From contig JAYTOP010000071.1 in assembly GCA_043747745.1 (NCBI GenBank), positions 1-50,909 of the forward strand: a stretch of DNA of 50,909 bases. Direction: 5' to 3'. The DNA is from SZAS-103 sp043747745. GTDB lineage: Bacteria > Pseudomonadota > Gammaproteobacteria > Xanthomonadales > Xanthomonadaceae. Under the pieces are notes generated by a model. That model did not search any database. It was not told the origin of the DNA and worked only from the letters and a program-made list of their open reading frames with translations. Of this stretch, positions 1-9,237 are shown one piece after another (positions within the stretch are counted from its first letter, which is position 1; each line of letters starts with the position of its first letter). Made by a program: the position numbers and the translations under genes.

Positions 1-14
1 CACCCTCTCCGCCA
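1..14 (+). tRNA. 3' end of a tRNA, probably tRNA-Ser (partial)
   Basis: The first 14 bases read as the last T-stem bases, a 7-base acceptor strand CCTCTCC, discriminator G and an encoded CCA. Such an acceptor would pair with a GGAGAGG 5' end, which together with G73 is typical of gammaproteobacterial serine tRNAs. A strong intrinsic terminator follows directly. The rest of the gene lies outside the window, so the isotype is inferred and not proven. Confidence 0.6.
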
Positions 15-25
15 GTAAAGCGACT

Positions 26-50
26 AAGCCGCTGATTTAGCGGCTTTTTT
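26..50 (+). terminator. Intrinsic terminator after the tRNA
   Basis: A perfect 8-bp stem (AAGCCGCT and AGCGGCTT) with a 5-base loop is followed by a run of T residues. It lies 12 bases after the tRNA 3' end and well before the next gene, so it most likely ends the tRNA transcript. Confidence 0.85.
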
Positions 51-173
51 GTGAGCGTCAGTTTGCCACACCATAGCCTTCACCATATGTTCGCGAAAAC
101 ACCTGCTGGAGAGTGCGCTTCTCGATAAGCTCCGCTGGTAGCCGAAGAAAGTCGCACGGATCAGGACTCACAG

Positions 174-1484
174 ATGAGATCTCTGCCATTGCTGGCGGCG
201 CTTCTGCTGGCAATTTCCACGCAGGTCGTGGCAACGCCCTTGCTGCTGACCCACGCCACCGTCATCGACGGCACCGGCTCTCCAGCGCGAGCCAACACCA
301 CCATCGCCATTGAAGGCGCACGCATCCAGTCGATCTATCCGAGCGACAGCCAGCCGGTTCCCAGCGGCGCGACCATGGAGGACTTGAAGGGCCGTTACGT
401 CATCCCCGGCCTGATCGATGCGCATGTGCACATCACCGATGTCGAGCCCGATATCGCGCACTACAAGACGTTCCTGAATGCGCTGCTGCTTGGCGGCGTC
501 ACCGGGATTCGCGACATGGCCGGCAATGCGAGGCTCCTTGGCTATCTCGCGCAACAGACCGACACCGATGCGTTCGTTGGACCGGATATTTTCTACACGG
601 CGCTGATGGCGGGACCTTCGTTCTTCGCCGAGGACGATCGCGTGCAGGCGTCCGCTCCAGGCGCGAAGGCCGGCGACACGCCATGGATGCGCGCGATCGA
701 TGCGACGACCGATCTTCCGTCCGCGATCGCCGAGGCCAAGGGCACGGGCGCGACGGCGATCAAGCTCTACGCGAATCTGCCGGCGAACCTCGTACAGGCA
801 ATCATCGCCGAGGCGCACCGGCAGGGCCTACTCGTGTGGGCGCATGCGACGATTTTTCCAGTCAGGCCGAGCGATGCCGTCGCCGCCGGCGCGGACAGCA
901 TCTCGCACAGTGCGTACCTGGTCTGGGAAGCCGCGCCGCAGGTACCGGACGACTATGGCGTCCGCACGCGCGGCGATTTCGCGCACATCCGCCCGGATGC
1001 TCCGCAGATCCTCGCGCTGTTCGACGCCATGAAGCAGCGCAGCACAATCCTCGATGCGACGTTGCACATCTTCCGCGACGTCGCCGAACACCATCCGGGC
1101 AAAGTTGGCGCGGGCATCATGCCGTGGAGCTATGCCGTGACGAAACTCGCGCACGAGCGCGGTGTGGCGGTCGATGCAGGCACCGACAGCGAGGGCCTGC
1201 CAGACGACGCGCACAACAATCCCGATTTGAAAGCGGTGCCGGTGGTCCATGCGGAAATGGCCTTGCTGGTCGAACACTGCGGCTTCACGCCACTCGAAGC
1301 GATCCGCGCAGCGACCCAGGTCGGCGCGATGGCGACGGGCCAGTCCGCAACGCGCGGAACGATTGCTCAAGGCATGCGCGCCGATCTCGTCGTGCTGACC
1401 GCCGATCCGACGATCGACATCCACAACACCACGAAGATTGCGTTCGTGGTCAAGAACGGGATCGTGTATCGGCGGGGTCGTTGA
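174..1484 (+). CDS. Secreted metal-dependent amidohydrolase
   Basis: A 436-residue protein of the amidohydrolase superfamily (imidazolonepropionase-like group). An N-terminal signal peptide covers about residues 1-20, so the enzyme is probably periplasmic. The metal-binding HxH lies in DAHVHIT (H84, H86); an IKLYANL segment carries the candidate bridging lysine, and further His (WAHAT) and Asp (DAGTDSEG) candidates follow in the expected order. The C-terminal ADLVVL segment is typical of the second beta-sandwich strand. Family members hydrolyse cyclic amides or dipeptides; the substrate cannot be told from sequence. The gene stands alone, after a tRNA terminator and before a palindromic repeat. 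Confidence 0.88.
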   Translation: MRSLPLLAALLLAISTQVVATPLLLTHATVIDGTGSPARANTTIAIEGARIQSIYPSDSQPVPSGATMEDLKGRYVIPGLIDAHVHITDVEPDIAHYKTFLNALLLGGVTGIRDMAGNARLLGYLAQQTDTDAFVGPDIFYTALMAGPSFFAEDDRVQASAPGAKAGDTPWMRAIDATTDLPSAIAEAKGTGATAIKLYANLPANLVQAIIAEAHRQGLLVWAHATIFPVRPSDAVAAGADSISHSAYLVWEAAPQVPDDYGVRTRGDFAHIRPDAPQILALFDAMKQRSTILDATLHIFRDVAEHHPGKVGAGIMPWSYAVTKLAHERGVAVDAGTDSEGLPDDAHNNPDLKAVPVVHAEMALLVEHCGFTPLEAIRAATQVGAMATGQSATRGTIAQGMRADLVVLTADPTIDIHNTTKIAFVVKNGIVYRRGR

Positions 1485-1492
1485 TCGTTTCG

Positions 1493-1608
1493 ATTCCCTC
1501 TCCCTCGGGAGAAATCTGGGATGAGGGGCCGCTCGAAGCGAGGTGTCCGAACTTCGTTTGCCCCTCATCCGATCCTTCGGACCACCTTCTCCCGCTGGGC
1601 GAAGGGAA
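1493..1608. repeat. Palindromic intergenic repeat, family A copy 1
   Basis: A dyad-rich element. A small hairpin (CCTCTCCC with GGGAGA) is followed by GATGAGGGG, which pairs with CCCCTCATC about 40 bases later, and then by CTTCTCCCGCTGGGC. The same arrangement of blocks recurs between 4676 and 4795. I read it as a dispersed extragenic palindrome of the kind common in Xanthomonadales. It may fold in the RNA downstream of the amidohydrolase gene. Confidence 0.6.
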
Positions 1609-1671
1609 GAACCGAAGCGCGACATGAATCTGGTTGATCGTTCCCGTATTGGTTCACGCATCGGAGCCTCC

Positions 1672-2157
1672 ATGTCACAAATTGAAGACCGCTTGCGCAT
1701 GCTGGGTCTGTCGTTGCCGCCACCAGCGCAGCCGCCACCGGAAATCACCCTGCCATTCCAGTTCGTGCGCATAGTCGGCACACGCGCGCTGATCTCCGGC
1801 CATGGGCCGCAGAGTCCGAACGGTTGGTTCACCGAACCGCTCGGCAAGGTCGGACGTGAGGTGACGATCGAACAGGGATATCACGCGGCGAAGCTCACGG
1901 CGCTGTCGATGCTCGGCAGCCTGCAGCGTGCGCTCGGCGACCTCGACCGCATCGTCGCCTGGACGCGCGTGTTCGGCATGGTCAACTCCACTCCCGGATT
2001 CAACAAGCAGCCCAGCGTCATCAATGGATTCTCCGACATCATCCTCGACGTCTTCGGCCCCGACATCGGCGCGCACAGCCGCAGTGCGGTCGGCATGGCG
2101 GAACTGCCGTTCAATATCCCGGTCGAGATCGAGGGCGAAGTCGAGTTGATGTCGTGA
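1672..2157 (+). CDS. RidA/YjgF-family protein
   Basis: A 161-residue protein. ATG 1672 is chosen because GGAG lies 5 bases upstream and the product then begins MSQIEDRL, which fits the larger XRE/RidA-like variants; the open frame extends further upstream only through repeat DNA. Family features include ISGHGP near residue 43, a helix with AKLTALSMLGSL, and a final strand ending EIEGEVELMS. Members of the family deaminate reactive enamine/imine intermediates or have other small-molecule roles. This subgroup is usually annotated only as RidA-like, so the activity is inferred. Confidence 0.82.
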   Translation: MSQIEDRLRMLGLSLPPPAQPPPEITLPFQFVRIVGTRALISGHGPQSPNGWFTEPLGKVGREVTIEQGYHAAKLTALSMLGSLQRALGDLDRIVAWTRVFGMVNSTPGFNKQPSVINGFSDIILDVFGPDIGAHSRSAVGMAELPFNIPVEIEGEVELMS

Positions 2158-2478
2158 CCGTCTTCGGCGAGGCACACCACGGCTACGCAACCATCATGAC
2201 CAGGAAGCCGCATCCGGATGCGAAGCCATTGGGCGCGTCCAAGATCGGCTGACACTGGTTGCCAAACGACATCGAGGCAGTTGATTTCACTTGATCGGAT
2301 TTGCGCGTGCGTGCACTCTCTGGATGAACCGTCATTCATCGCTTGACGGCATTCGCACATCGATCCGAGCATTTCGTAACACCATCGCGCGCAGGATCGT
2401 CGAACACAGCCTGCCCGCGCTACGAGCTCATCCGTAAACGCCTGTGCATGCCGTCTCTGCTCACCATCGAGGTATCGC
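2158..2478. other. Intergenic region, 321 bp
   Basis: No convincing gene is seen on either strand. It contains a perfect 14-bp palindrome, CGCATCCGGATGCG, at 2209-2222, shortly after the RidA-like gene; this could be a weak terminator stem but has no T-run. The rest probably holds the promoter of the PepSY gene, but I could not identify confident -35 and -10 boxes. Confidence 0.4.
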
Positions 2479-2877
2479 ATGAACTCTATACAAATGCTCG
2501 CAATCGGCGCTGCCCTGGTCGCGTTCACGACCGCTGCCGCGTATCCGGCAAAAGCTGCAACGTGTTCGATCCATCCCGCGAAGGGAACGTCGGATCAGGC
2601 GCTCGCCAAGCTCGCCACGGTGTCGAAGGACACTGCACAAACCGCCGCTTTGGGCGCAGTGAAAGGCTCAAGCACGTCGACCGTCGCCAGCGCCGAACTG
2701 GAAGCCGAAAACGGCTGCCTGATCTGGTCGTTCGACGTCAAGCAGAAGAACGTGCGCGGCATCCAGGAAGTTACCGTGGACGCTGGCAATGGCAAGGTGC
2801 TTTCTTCCACCCATGAAACGCCGCGCGACGAGAAAGTGGAAGCCGCGCAGGAAGCCGCTGAGGCGAAGAAGAAGTAG
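2479..2877 (+). CDS. Secreted PepSY-domain protein
   Basis: A 132-residue protein with a signal peptide (cleavage expected near AKA-ATC, residue 27). A single PepSY-like domain follows (about residues 37-112): a helix with AALGAVKG, then VASAELEAENG, WSFDVK and EVTVDAGNGKVLS, the classic alternation of helix and strands. The C-terminus is a charged E/K/A-rich tail. PepSY modules are thought to inhibit peptidases or modulate neighbouring enzymes. The next gene encodes a secreted M20 peptidase, so a functional link is possible but unproven. GAGG lies at suitable spacing before the start. Confidence 0.85.
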   Translation: MNSIQMLAIGAALVAFTTAAAYPAKAATCSIHPAKGTSDQALAKLATVSKDTAQTAALGAVKGSSTSTVASAELEAENGCLIWSFDVKQKNVRGIQEVTVDAGNGKVLSSTHETPRDEKVEAAQEAAEAKKK

Positions 2878-2961
2878 CGCAGTCCGCTGCAATCGGTTCG
2901 GTTCCCGTTGACGCCGCAACTGCCTACACTGGATGCTTCTCGCCGATCCGGACGGACTGCC

Positions 2962-4278
2962 ATGCATCCATCTTCGATGCGCCATGTGCTGACGAGTCTT
3001 GCAGTGATGTTGTGCGCGCAACCGGCATGCGCAACCGGCGGCGATGACATGGCCGCGCAATGGACCACGAAGCTCGCGCCGCAAGTGATCGCATGGCGTC
3101 GCGACATCCACCAGCACCCGGAACTTGGCAATCACGAGATCCGCACGTCGCAGTTGGTCGCGAAGCAATTGCGCGCACTCGGACTCGAGGTGAAAACAAA
3201 CGTCGCGCATACTGGCGTGATAGCGCTGCTGAAAGGCGGTAAGCCCGGGCCGAAGCTCGCGATCCGCGCGGACATGGATGCGTTGCCAGTCGTTGAAGAC
3301 GACGACCTGCCCTTCAAGTCCACGGTGCGCACGCAATTCAACGGGCAGGATGTCGGCGTGATGCACGCCTGCGGCCACGACAGCCATACCGCGATGCTGC
3401 TTGGCATCGCGACCGCACTCGCGGGCATGCGCAAGGATCTTCCGGGCGAAGTGCTGTTCATTTTTCAGCCCGCCGAGGAAGGCGCGCCGCAGGGCGAGGA
3501 TGGCGGCGCCACGCTGATGCTGAAAGAAGGCATTTTCCGCGACTACAAACCGGATGCCGTCTTCGGCATGCATGTGGTGAGCTGGTTGAACGTCGGCACG
3601 GTCGGCGTCCGCAGCGGGTCGGCGATGGCGGGTTCGGATACCTTCAAGCTCGTCGTGCACGGCCGCCAGACGCACGGTGCGATGCCGTGGAATGGCGTCG
3701 ATCCGATCGTGACCTCGGCGCAGATCATCGGCGCGGCGCAGACCATCGTCAGCCGCAAGCTCGACATCGGCTACATGCCAGCCGTGCTGACCTTCGGCGT
3801 CATCCAGGGCGGCACGCGCTTCAACATCGTGCCGGACAAGGTCGAAATGCAGGGCACGTTGCGTACGTTCGATGCGGGGATGCGCCGGCAGGCGATCGAC
3901 AACCTGAAGGCCATGTCCGAAGGCATCGCCACGGCGAACGGCGCGACCGCCGAGCTGACCATTCCGGTCGGCACGAACAATCCGGTACTCGTCAACGACC
4001 CCGCGCTCGCAATACGCGTCAAGGCCAGCATTGCGAAGGCAATTGGTGCCGAGCACACGATCGATCCGAAAGTGTGGATGGCCTCGGAGGATTTCGCCTG
4101 GTTCGCGAAGGAAGCGCCGAGCGTGTATTTCTTCGTCGGCGCAACACCCGTTGGGCAGGACGCGGCGCACGCGCCTTCGAACCACTCGCCGAAGTTCTTC
4201 CTCGATGAGGCTGCGCTTCAGGTCGGCATGCGCAGCATGTTGCAGGCAAGCCTCGACTTCCTTGGAGCCAAACCATGA
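2962..4278 (+). CDS. Secreted M20 peptidase (hippurate hydrolase/aminoacylase-like)
   Basis: A 438-residue zinc amidohydrolase of the M20D group. ATG 2962 gives a signal peptide ending ACATGG; an upstream TTG at 2908 would only add sequence that is not signal-like. Motifs seen are RRDIHQHPELG (about 46-56), IRADMDALP (101-109), HACGHDSHT (135-143, metal ligands), QPAEEGAPQGEDGG (about 169-182, catalytic Glu) and the dimerisation domain starting VHGRQTHGAMPW. A late His in the HAPSNHSPKF segment completes the metal site. The family releases amino acids from N-acyl or N-carbamoyl substrates. The stop overlaps the next start as ATGA, implying translational coupling. Confidence 0.9.
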   Translation: MHPSSMRHVLTSLAVMLCAQPACATGGDDMAAQWTTKLAPQVIAWRRDIHQHPELGNHEIRTSQLVAKQLRALGLEVKTNVAHTGVIALLKGGKPGPKLAIRADMDALPVVEDDDLPFKSTVRTQFNGQDVGVMHACGHDSHTAMLLGIATALAGMRKDLPGEVLFIFQPAEEGAPQGEDGGATLMLKEGIFRDYKPDAVFGMHVVSWLNVGTVGVRSGSAMAGSDTFKLVVHGRQTHGAMPWNGVDPIVTSAQIIGAAQTIVSRKLDIGYMPAVLTFGVIQGGTRFNIVPDKVEMQGTLRTFDAGMRRQAIDNLKAMSEGIATANGATAELTIPVGTNNPVLVNDPALAIRVKASIAKAIGAEHTIDPKVWMASEDFAWFAKEAPSVYFFVGATPVGQDAAHAPSNHSPKFFLDEAALQVGMRSMLQASLDFLGAKP

Positions 4279-4661
4279 AAATCCATCGTCACCTGCACTG
4301 GGTATTGTTGTTGAGTCTGTTGTTCAGCGCGTTCGCGTTCGCTGCACCATTGAGCGAGCAACAAAAAATCGACGCGCTGATCCACAGTGTCGAAACGCTG
4401 CAGGGAGTGCAGTTCATCCGCAATGGCAGCGCCTACGACGGCAAGGCCGCGGCCGAACACCTGCAGTACAAGCGCAGCCATGCAGGCGACCAAATCAAGA
4501 CCGCGAGCGACTTCATCACCAACGTCGCATCGCATTCGTCGATGAGCGGACAGCCTTACCAGATCCGCTATACCGACGGAAAAACCATCGATGCCGAAGT
4601 GTATTTCCGCGCAGAACTCAAGCGCATTGAGGCGCAACCTGCTACCGCCTCGAAGCGCTGA
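4275..4661 (+). CDS. DUF5329 (YfeK-like) exported protein
   Basis: A 128-residue protein with a clear signal peptide (residues 1-23, ending AFAAP). The mature part has EQQKIDALIHSVE, a VQFIRNGS-type segment and KTASDFITNVAS, matching the DUF5329/YfeK family, for which no function is established. The start overlaps the M20 peptidase stop by 4 bases (ATGA), so the two are probably translated together and both are exported. The C-terminal stretch is a degenerate tail. Confidence 0.8.
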   Translation: MKIHRHLHWVLLLSLLFSAFAFAAPLSEQQKIDALIHSVETLQGVQFIRNGSAYDGKAAAEHLQYKRSHAGDQIKTASDFITNVASHSSMSGQPYQIRYTDGKTIDAEVYFRAELKRIEAQPATASKR

Positions 4662-4675
4662 TGCGAGAACCGAAA

Positions 4676-4795
4676 GCCCCCTCTCCCATCGGGAGAGGGT
4701 TTGGAGTGAGATGCGAAAGAAACTCGTAGTCACGGACTCCGCTCACCCCTCACCTGCCCGCTGGGCATCCGCTCCCGATGGAAGAGGAATTGAAG
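4676..4795. repeat. Palindromic intergenic repeat, family A copy 2
   Basis: It contains the same blocks as the copy at 1493: CCTCTCCC/GGGAGAGG hairpin, a GGAGTGAGATG-type block, CCCCTCACC and CCCGCTGGGC, with different spacing. It lies between convergent genes (DUF5329 on plus, pirin on minus) and could serve as a bidirectional RNA end. Its second half has diverged from copy 1. Confidence 0.55.
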
Positions 4796-4802
4796 ACCGC
4801 TT

Positions 4803-5666
4803 TCAAAACCTGCCTTGCTGGAAATCCACGAACGCCTGCATGAGTTCCTCGCGGGTATTCATCACGAACGGGCCGTGGCGCGCGACATTCTCGCGCAATG
4901 GACGACCTGCAACCAGCAGCAGGCGCGCACCACCCTCGCCTGCCGCCACGACGAAACGCGCGCCGCCGCCCAGCACCGCGAGTTCGTGCGTCGCCAGCGC
5001 ACGTGCGCTATCGCCTTCGCCAATCGCCACCGCGCCCTCGAACGCATACGCGAACGCGTTGTGTCCTTCGGGCAATGCGTATCCCCAGCGCGTGCTGGCA
5101 CCGAGCGCGATGTCCAGATACAACGGATCAGTCGCCGGCTGTTCTATAGGCCCGCGCGTATCACCGACTGCGCCAGCGATCACTTTGACTTCCACACCGC
5201 TGGCCGGATGCACGACCGGAATGCGATCGGGCGCGAACTCCTGGTAGCGCGGCGCGGTCATCTTGTCGCGCGCGGGCAGGTTCACCCAGAGCTGGAAACC
5301 GCGCATGCGGCCGGATTCCTGCTCGGGCATTTCCGAATGCACGAGGCCGCGGCCGGCGGTCATCCATTGCACCGAACCGGGCACGAGCAATCCTTCGTTG
5401 CCGTGGTTGTCGCGATGGCGCATGCGGCCGTCGAGCATGTAGGTCACAGTCTCGAAGCCGCGATGCGGATGATCCGGGAAGCCGCCGATGTAATCCTCGG
5501 CGCGGTCGGTGCCGAATTCGTCGAGCAGCAGGAACGGATCGAGATCGGGCAGTTCGCCGCCGCCAATCACACGCGTGAGCTTGACGCCTGCGCCGTCGGA
5601 CGTGGCGCGCCCGCGCACCAGGCGCTGGATGCGGCTGATTTCACTAGTCGTATGGATGGTCTGCAT
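4803..5666 (-). CDS. Pirin-family protein
   Basis: A 287-residue bicupin. ATG 5666 is preferred over the longer frame because GAGGGG precedes it at good spacing and the protein then starts MQTIHTTSEI. Pirin signatures include DPFLLLDEFG, HPHRGFETVTYMLDGRMRHRDNHGN (metal-binding His of the N-terminal cupin) and WMTAGRGLVHSEMPE. Bacterial pirins are linked to quercetin dioxygenase activity or stress responses; the substrate here is unknown. It is followed on the same strand by nothing close, and preceded by a 170-bp gap from the methyltransferase. Confidence 0.92.
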   Translation of the reverse strand: MQTIHTTSEISRIQRLVRGRATSDGAGVKLTRVIGGGELPDLDPFLLLDEFGTDRAEDYIGGFPDHPHRGFETVTYMLDGRMRHRDNHGNEGLLVPGSVQWMTAGRGLVHSEMPEQESGRMRGFQLWVNLPARDKMTAPRYQEFAPDRIPVVHPASGVEVKVIAGAVGDTRGPIEQPATDPLYLDIALGASTRWGYALPEGHNAFAYAFEGAVAIGEGDSARALATHELAVLGGGARFVVAAGEGGARLLLVAGRPLRENVARHGPFVMNTREELMQAFVDFQQGRF

Positions 5667-5838
5667 GTGTTGATCCCCTCGATCCTGTCCGCGCACGCGC
5701 GCGAGTCATATACCAGACGTGCGGACCTGCGCCGGTACGGGCAAGTGAATGCGGCGGGAACGGATGGTTCCGCCGGCGCAATGCTGCGCCCTAGGTGAGC
5801 CAAGGGCGGTTTGTCTGAAGCGGGGCGTTCGGCTGGAG

Positions 5839-6456
5839 CTAGACGTGGCGGGTGAACACGTACACCGTTGCCGGCGGCAGGTTGCGCCACGCCGTGGTGC
5901 CCTTGCGTGCGTCCAGCCGGAGCGATTCGACCACTTCCTGCGCGACCGGAACGGCCGGGCCATAGGTGAACTGCACGAAGCGACCACCAGGCCGAAGACA
6001 TGCGAATGCGGTGGCCATGATGTCGTGCTGCAGTGACTTGGGCATCGACAGCATGCCGAGTCCGGAGATCACCGCATCCACTGGCCCGCATGCGGCAAAA
6101 CCGCTGTCGGCGGCGATCCGGTCCAGCTTGCTCGCATCGCCATGGATCACTTGCGCCTGCGGGAAGATCTTGTGGAGATGCGCATGCAGCTCGACGTTGA
6201 GCTCGACCACCATCAGGTCCTCGCCAGCGATGCCGTGCTTGAGCAGCGCGGTCGTGAAGACGCCGGTCCCGCCGCCGAGTTCGATGACACGACGCGCGCC
6301 CAGCGGCAGTTCGGACACCATCATGCGTGCCAGTTGCTGTCCGGATGGCGTGATCGAAGCCATCTTGATCGGGTTCTTCAGCCACTGCCGGAAGAAGGTC
6401 CAGGCGTGGGTGCGGCCTGTGGCCGGATTGGCGGGGTCGGTCATATATCGCATCAT
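5839..6456 (-). CDS. Class I SAM-dependent methyltransferase (phospholipid N-methyltransferase-like)
   Basis: A 205-residue protein. Motif I is VIELGGGTGVFTTALL (about residues 57-72), and an acidic residue after the next strand (VVELN) is the expected SAM-ribose ligand. SITPSGQQLARMM near residue 34 matches the N-terminal helix of PmtA/LaeA-type phospholipid or rRNA-like methyltransferases, and DAVISGLGMLSMP gives motif IV. Function as phosphatidylethanolamine methyltransferase is a possibility, not shown. Two other Met codons lie near the start. Confidence 0.78.
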   Translation of the reverse strand: MMRYMTDPANPATGRTHAWTFFRQWLKNPIKMASITPSGQQLARMMVSELPLGARRVIELGGGTGVFTTALLKHGIAGEDLMVVELNVELHAHLHKIFPQAQVIHGDASKLDRIAADSGFAACGPVDAVISGLGMLSMPKSLQHDIMATAFACLRPGGRFVQFTYGPAVPVAQEVVESLRLDARKGTTAWRNLPPATVYVFTRHV

Positions 6457-6544
6457 GCCCGTTCACACCTTGTACTGGTGTTAAAGGCCCCATTCTGAAA
6501 GCCCAAGGCGCTGCAAGCTCCTGCGTGCGCTTCCGGGGACCAGT

Positions 6545-8728
6545 TCATCGGCGCAGTTCCCAGCAGCGGTGGATGCGCGGGTTGCGCTCGAAATCCGGCG
6601 GAATCGTCTGTGCGCTGATATCGCGAATGCGTGCCGCGCCAGCCAATGCTTCCTCGTCCAGTCGGAACCGACGATAGTTGTTCGAGAAATACAGCACACC
6701 ATCCGGTGCCAACCGGGCGAGCGCGGCCTGCAACAGGCGCACGTGTTCGCGCTGCACGTCGAAATCCTCGGCGCGCGCGGAGTTCGAGAACGTCGGTGGG
6801 TCGCAGAAAATCAGGTCGTATTCACCGTGCTCGGCTTCGAGCCACGTGAGCGCGTCGGCCTGCACGAGCCGGTGCGCGTTGCCGGTGCAGCCGTTGAGCG
6901 CGAGATTCGCCGCAGCCCATTCCAGATACGTCGCCGACAGGTCGACGCTGGTCGTCTGCGCCGCGCCGCCGACCGCAGCCTGCACGCTCGCCGCGCCGGT
7001 GTAGGCGAACAGGTTGAGGAAGCGCTTGCCGCGCGCCTCGGCGGCCATGCGTGCGCGCAGCGGTCGGTGATCGAGGAACAGGCCGGTGTCGAGGTGAGCA
7101 AACAAGTTCACGCGCAGCCGCACAGCGCCCTCGCGTACGACCAGGAATTCGCCGTGCCCGCCATCACTCTGCGCCGCCATCGCGGCGTACTTGCTGCCGC
7201 CCTTGCCACGCGCGCGGGTCTTGATCGCGACGCTGTCGCGCGGAAGCTCGAACACGTCGCTCGCAGCACGCACGAGTTCGCCGAAACGGCGGCGTGCATC
7301 GATTTCGGGAATCGTCGAAGGCGCCTGATATTCCTGCACATGCAGGAACGTGCGCGGCGCTTCGACGCTATCGGCATCTTCGGTGTACACGTCGATCGCG
7401 GCCGCGTATTCGGGCAGGTCGGCGTCGTACACGCGATAGCAGGCCACACCTTCGCGCTGCCGCCACGACTTGAACTTGCGCACATTCTTGCGCAGCCGGT
7501 TGGCGATCATCTGGGCCCCTTCGGACAGCGGCGTCGCGGTGCGCGCACCACCATCGGCTTGCGCTGAAGGCTCATTGCGGGATGCTTGCCGTGCGCGTTC
7601 GCACACCAGCAAAATGCATTCCAGCGCACCATTAAAGAACGCGTAGCGCTTGCTCGCACGCAGTCCCGTCGCACGCGCAAGCGCTTCATCGCCTGCAAGG
7701 ATCGTCACCCGCCATTCCGGCGTCGCGCGCTGCAAGGCATCGCCAAGTTCGCGGTACAGGCCATCGTCGGCAGCGAGGCGTTGGTCGTAGGGCGGATTGC
7801 AGATCGCGAGTCCGATGGCTTGCGGCGGTGCTTCAAGCAGGCGAACCGGCGCAACCTTGAAGACGATCGCGTCGGCGACGCCAGCGGCTTCGGCATTCGC
7901 CGTCGCGGCGCGGATCGCATGCGGATCTGCATCGGAACCGTGGAAGGCAGTCCTCAACGCGGCGCGACCGACATGCTCGCGTCCGCGCGCCTCGTCCACG
8001 AGTCGCTGCCACAACGCGGCATCGAACCCGCGCCAACGGCTCGGCGCAGCCGCATTGTTGCGCGCGAGTCCGGGTGCGACATCGGCGACCATCAACGCGC
8101 CTTCGATCAGCAATGTGCCGCTGCCGCACATCGGATCGAGCAGTCCGCCGCCATCGGCGTAAACCTTGGGCCAGTTTCCACGCAGCAGCATCGCTGCAGC
8201 CAGCGTTTCCTTGAGCGGCGCCTCGTTCTGCATCGCGCGCCAGCCGCGCTTGTGCAGGCTGCCGCCGCCAAGATCGACCGACAGCGTCGCGCGGCCCTTG
8301 CGCACCAGCAAATTCAGGCGCAAGTCGGGCGCTTCGGTATCGACCGACGGGCGCACGCCGAACTGCTCGCGCAGGCGATCAACCACTGCATCCTTCACCC
8401 GCAAGGCGGCGAAGCGCGCATGCGTGATCGCGTCGCCGGACACATGCGCATCGACTGCAAGCGTGCCGTTCGGATCCAGGTGCCCGGCCCAGTCCAGCGC
8501 GGAAACACCGTCGTACAACGCTTGCTCGTTCGCGCATTCGAACTCGACCAACGGCCAGAGCACCCGGCTGGCGAGCCTCGACCACAACACCGCGCGATAC
8601 GCGACCTCGGCATTGCCTTCGACGTTCGCACCGGCCACCGCCGCAGTCGCGCGGGTTGCGCCGAGCGCGAGCAACTCGTCGGCGAGCAGGTATTCCAGTC
8701 CCTTGGCGCAGCTTGCAAAAAATTTCAC
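6545..8728 (-). CDS. rlmL: Bifunctional 23S rRNA guanine methyltransferase RlmKL
   Basis: A 727-residue fused enzyme (E. coli form about 700), predicted to make m2G2445 and m7G2069 in 23S rRNA. The N-terminus KFFASCAKGLEYLLADEL begins a THUMP region; the RlmL half has the DPMCGSGTLLIE motif and NPPY at 311-314. The RlmK half has FLNLFAYTGAAS and DPPTFSNS at 643-650. The start is a GTG whose first bases overlap the TGA of the upstream hydrolase gene (GTGA), which fixes the start and suggests coupling. The open frame upstream of this GTG is a shadow of the hydrolase. Confidence 0.95.
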   Translation of the reverse strand: MKFFASCAKGLEYLLADELLALGATRATAAVAGANVEGNAEVAYRAVLWSRLASRVLWPLVEFECANEQALYDGVSALDWAGHLDPNGTLAVDAHVSGDAITHARFAALRVKDAVVDRLREQFGVRPSVDTEAPDLRLNLLVRKGRATLSVDLGGGSLHKRGWRAMQNEAPLKETLAAAMLLRGNWPKVYADGGGLLDPMCGSGTLLIEGALMVADVAPGLARNNAAAPSRWRGFDAALWQRLVDEARGREHVGRAALRTAFHGSDADPHAIRAATANAEAAGVADAIVFKVAPVRLLEAPPQAIGLAICNPPYDQRLAADDGLYRELGDALQRATPEWRVTILAGDEALARATGLRASKRYAFFNGALECILLVCERARQASRNEPSAQADGGARTATPLSEGAQMIANRLRKNVRKFKSWRQREGVACYRVYDADLPEYAAAIDVYTEDADSVEAPRTFLHVQEYQAPSTIPEIDARRRFGELVRAASDVFELPRDSVAIKTRARGKGGSKYAAMAAQSDGGHGEFLVVREGAVRLRVNLFAHLDTGLFLDHRPLRARMAAEARGKRFLNLFAYTGAASVQAAVGGAAQTTSVDLSATYLEWAAANLALNGCTGNAHRLVQADALTWLEAEHGEYDLIFCDPPTFSNSARAEDFDVQREHVRLLQAALARLAPDGVLYFSNNYRRFRLDEEALAGAARIRDISAQTIPPDFERNPRIHRCWELRR

Positions 8729-9237
8729 AACGATCTCAAGAAGTCGGCGAAGCGTTGGGCGCAGTACGCGACGTGATCGGCGAGCCGATGGCTGTCGTTG
8801 ACGAGGACGAGTTGATCGCGGCGCGGATGCGCCCAGTCGATCACCGCCTGCGCGGGAATCAGTTCGTCGTCCCAGCCGTGCACGATCATCGCAGGAACCG
8901 TTGCCGCTTCGAGGTGCTGCGGATAGCCCTCGATCCACAGCGGCGGTGCCATCAGGAACAATCCCGCGCACGGCACCTCGCGCGAGACCAGCGCGGACAC
9001 GAATGCGCCCATGCTCGATCCGGCCAGCACCAGCGGGCCTTGGACGGCGGCAGCGCGTTCGCGCAGGATCGCGATGCGCGCATCGATGTCGCCGAAGGGT
9101 CCGACGCGATCGACCGCCAGGTAATCGGGGCGTTCGGTCGTCCATCCGAGGCTTTCAGCAGCGGTGGCGAGCGCGCTGACCTTGGTGGCATGCGGACCGC
9201 TTTCGAGGCCATGCGAGAGGATCGCGTGGCCGATCAT
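8725..9237 (-). CDS. Small alpha/beta hydrolase
   Basis: A 170-residue protein. ATG 9237 is chosen because the fold then starts at the first strand (MIGHAILSHGLESGP) and avoids overlap with the divergent amidase gene. The nucleophile elbow is GSSMGAF (Ser about residue 75), with candidate acid in HGWDDELIPAQ and His in NDSHRLADH. The size and motif match the RBBP9/YcjY-like small hydrolases. Substrate unknown. It is translationally coupled to rlmKL by a 4-base GTGA overlap. Confidence 0.85.
   Translation of the reverse strand: MIGHAILSHGLESGPHATKVSALATAAESLGWTTERPDYLAVDRVGPFGDIDARIAILRERAAAVQGPLVLAGSSMGAFVSALVSREVPCAGLFLMAPPLWIEGYPQHLEAATVPAMIVHGWDDELIPAQAVIDWAHPRRDQLVLVNDSHRLADHVAYCAQRFADFLRSL

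Noticed and set aside
828..1847. Long minus-strand open frame opposite the amidohydrolase
   Set aside because: It is Arg/His/Gly-rich with no domain and is antisense to a clear gene; a GC-rich shadow.
5700..5838. Possible regulatory RNA between pirin and methyltransferase genes
   Set aside because: Only weak GC-rich dyads and no T-run or promoter boxes that I could defend.
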